A stretch of DNA of 64,000 bases, taken from UBA7328 sp002471345 (lineage in GTDB: Bacteria; Bacteroidota; Bacteroidia; Chitinophagales; Saprospiraceae). The stretch's first letter is position 1, and each line of letters starts with the position of its first letter. The notes under the pieces were generated by a model, which had not been told where the DNA came from, ran no database searches, and worked only from the letters and a program-made list of their open reading frames with translations. The position numbers were made by a program, and so were the translations under genes. This document shows positions 62,386 through 64,000 of the stretch, piece after piece. The stretch lies in contig CAXGOB010000005.1 of the NCBI GenBank assembly GCA_964011275.1, positions 1 through 64,000 on the forward strand. The letters run 5' to 3'.

Positions 62386-64000
62386 CTTATCAGTTGTACA
62401 CTTCCTTTGAATGATTGTCTTGCTCCATCATCATACTCCACATGCATAGTCCATATGTATATTCCTGCTGGCATTATCTTTCCTCTGAATGTACCATCCC
62501 ACCCTTTGGACGTGGTGTTTGGTCTGAAATTGTATTCATTGTAAATATTAGTCCCATTTCGGAGGTAGATGTTGAATTCTTTTATCAATCCAAATTCTGG
62601 TCCGAATACATTTAGAATTTCATTCTTAGTATCCCCATTTGGACTAAATCCAGTAGGAACATGCATTTCATAATCTTTGATTACAAAGACCCTCACCTCA
62701 TCTGCTGCAGTACATAATCTGTCGTCTTCGACTTGAATTCTCAATAGGAAATCTTCAGATACATTATTCACATAAAGGTTGGAGCAGTCGGTACATGATA
62801 ATTCTTGTTCAGAAGAAATGATCCATTCGTACATAAGTTCGCCTTGACCATTAGTTACCTGTGGAATGATCTCCAAGTCTGTTCCTGTTTCTATGGTTGT
62901 ATCTCTTCTTAAGGATACTTCTAGTGGATTTGGTTCTGATATTGTGATGGTGTCACCTTCTACAGTACATCCATTTTCATCTTTGATATAGGTCCGATAA
63001 GTATCAGCTTTGAGGCCTCTATATTGCCCCGCCCTCTGGAAATTATTTCCATCAAGTGAGTAAAAGTATCCTCCACTGCCTCCTTGACCATTAATCGTGA
63101 TACTGCCATCTCTATCTTCATGACATGTGATATTTGTAGAGTTTACTTCTAACTTGAGAGGATCAGGTGGTTCGTTGACTATCACACTCCCTGTAAGAAC
63201 ACATCCAGTTCTTGTAGATATCTCATAATTATAACTTCCTGATTTCAGTTCTGTGATTCGCCTTCCTTCATATTCATTGCCTTGATCATCAGTCCACAGC
63301 ATGGTAGCATTAGGCTCATTTTGATACCTCATGAAAATTGATCCAGTTTTATCTCCTATGCAGTCAATGTGCTCTACTTCAGGGTAAAGTGAAGGTTCTG
63401 ATGCTTCGATTATTTCGATCACATCAGAAGTGCTACATCCTATAGCATCTATTACTTTCACAAAATAAGTGCCTGACCTAAGTTCAGTTACAAGTCCATT
63501 GGATTGAGTCAGGACAGTTTCTCCATTGAGTTCTATCGTATAAGGACCTAATACCCCAGTTAAATCTATTTGAAGTGAACCATCTGTACTCTGGAAACAT
63601 GTAATATGATGAGCTTCTACTGATATACTCATGGCAGGTGGCTCTTCCATGACAAAACAGTCATTAATCACGCAGCCATTTTCATCTGTTATAGTTACAC
63701 AGTATCTTCCTTTTTCTAGATTATTTATGGATTGAAAAGCTCTGCCATTGTCCCATTCATAAGTGAAATTTCCATTAGAGCCTTGAACTTGGGCAGTGAG
63801 TGTTCCGTTTTCTCCTTTATGACATGTTATTGGCTGTTCTTCGAAAATTATGCTTCTTTCGGAAGGTTCAGTAATGGTAATAGAATTCTCTGATCGGCAT
63901 CCACCTGAGTCCGTGATGGTCACTCCATATTCACCTGCTTCCAAATTTCCTATAGCACTACTTTTTTCTCCATTTGACCAATAAATGTCATAAGGAGAAG
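62382..64000 (-). CDS. T9SS surface protein with SprB repeats and CHU_C domain (partial)
   Basis: The frame stays open to the window edge, so the N-terminus lies beyond 64000. The visible 539 codons contain about five SprB-type repeats of about 75 residues, each with ITC-type and TITD...GC text (for example EAGEYGVTITDSGGC and ENGCVINDCF). The last 90 residues are the CHU_C domain (PTGFSPNGDTKNEILNVFG...MPAGIYIWTMHVEY) that marks type B sorting for T9SS. The protein should be a long surface adhesin or gliding-related filament. It forms a pair with the SprF-like gene downstream. Confidence 0.93.
   Translation of the reverse strand, partial: SPYDIYWSNGEKSSAIGNLEAGEYGVTITDSGGCRSENSITITEPSERSIIFEEQPITCHKGENGTLTAQVQGSNGNFTYEWDNGRAFQSINNLEKGRYCVTITDENGCVINDCFVMEEPPAMSISVEAHHITCFQSTDGSLQIDLTGVLGPYTIELNGETVLTQSNGLVTELRSGTYFVKVIDAIGCSTSDVIEIIEASEPSLYPEVEHIDCIGDKTGSIFMRYQNEPNATMLWTDDQGNEYEGRRITELKSGSYNYEISTRTGCVLTGSVIVNEPPDPLKLEVNSTNITCHEDRDGSITINGQGGSGGYFYSLDGNNFQRAGQYRGLKADTYRTYIKDENGCTVEGDTITISEPNPLEVSLRRDTTIETGTDLEIIPQVTNGQGELMYEWIISSEQELSCTDCSNLYVNNVSEDFLLRIQVEDDRLCTAADEVRVFVIKDYEMHVPTGFSPNGDTKNEILNVFGPEFGLIKEFNIYLRNGTNIYNEYNFRPNTTSKGWDGTFRGKIMPAGIYIWTMHVEYDDGARQSFKGSVQLIR

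Overview
The window looks like a chromosomal segment of an AT-rich Bacteroidota, most likely from the Saprospiraceae or a close relative. The clues are type IX secretion cargo with type A sorting tails, a PorP/SprF protein next to a protein with SprB repeats and a CHU_C end, a DUF1800/DUF1501 pair, TonB-dependent uptake, DUF6090 and DUF6503-like proteins, and promoters of the TAnnTTTG type. I see no tRNA, rRNA, CRISPR array or transposase.

Layout. 1-5.3 kb is an accessory stretch of small, unrelated plus-strand genes: DUF6090, FKBP-TPR, GNAT, DUF1272, a WYL regulator with its membrane-protein target, and a tail-anchored protein. Its first gene is bracketed by two 167-bp direct repeats that fold back on themselves like gene-cassette sites. 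5.6-17.4 kb is a minus-strand block for reductive pyrimidine breakdown: a yeast-type cytosine deaminase, dihydropyrimidine dehydrogenase (PreA and PreT), beta-ureidopropionase, dihydropyrimidinase, an NCS1 transporter, a beta-alanine-type transaminase, a semialdehyde dehydrogenase and an Lrp regulator. This is a complete route from cytosine or uracil to acetyl-CoA. 17.5-29.2 kb holds mixed metabolism: a gamma-lyase-type PLP enzyme, an amidohydrolase lipoprotein, an ACC-synthase-like aminotransferase, a group III truncated haemoglobin, a 4-hydroxybutyryl-CoA-dehydratase-like Fe-S flavoprotein, a coupled M23/PadR/M23 operon and a TonB receptor.

29.4-45.8 kb is the most interesting part: a [NiFe] hydrogenase locus. 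The small and large subunit genes are separated by five small tandem genes, each encoding one N-terminal membrane helix plus a helical tail. After them come a maturation-protease-like protein that lacks the usual metal ligands, a winged-helix protein with a Cys-rich tail, a Rieske-like protein with a changed first ligand motif, a lipoprotein, the real maturation endopeptidase, a membrane-anchored paralogue of the lipoprotein, a CooC-like ATPase with a CxC motif, and HypC. Convergent to them are two TetR regulators in an operon with hypE and hypD, then hypF. HypA and HypB are absent from the window. The same 18-bp palindrome (TTAGAAA-N4-TTTCTAR) occurs twice in the TonB receptor/hydrogenase divergent promoter region and once, slightly imperfect, in front of hypD. 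The likely reading is that one or both TetR proteins coordinate hydrogenase, maturation and an outer-membrane receptor. The enzyme resembles cytosolic, Tat-less uptake hydrogenases of the 1h/1l kind, and the tandem membrane proteins may form a membrane stalk for it.

46.4-64 kb is secretion and surface biology: DUF1800, DUF1501 and a PA14 cargo protein; two stand-alone LuxR-type HTH proteins each directly downstream of a secreted protein (one behind the PA14 cargo, one behind a reprolysin-type protease); a CBM9-like protein; a sortilin/BNR-repeat protein; a third DUF6503-like lipoprotein; MsrB; and the T9SS pair, which runs off the right edge.
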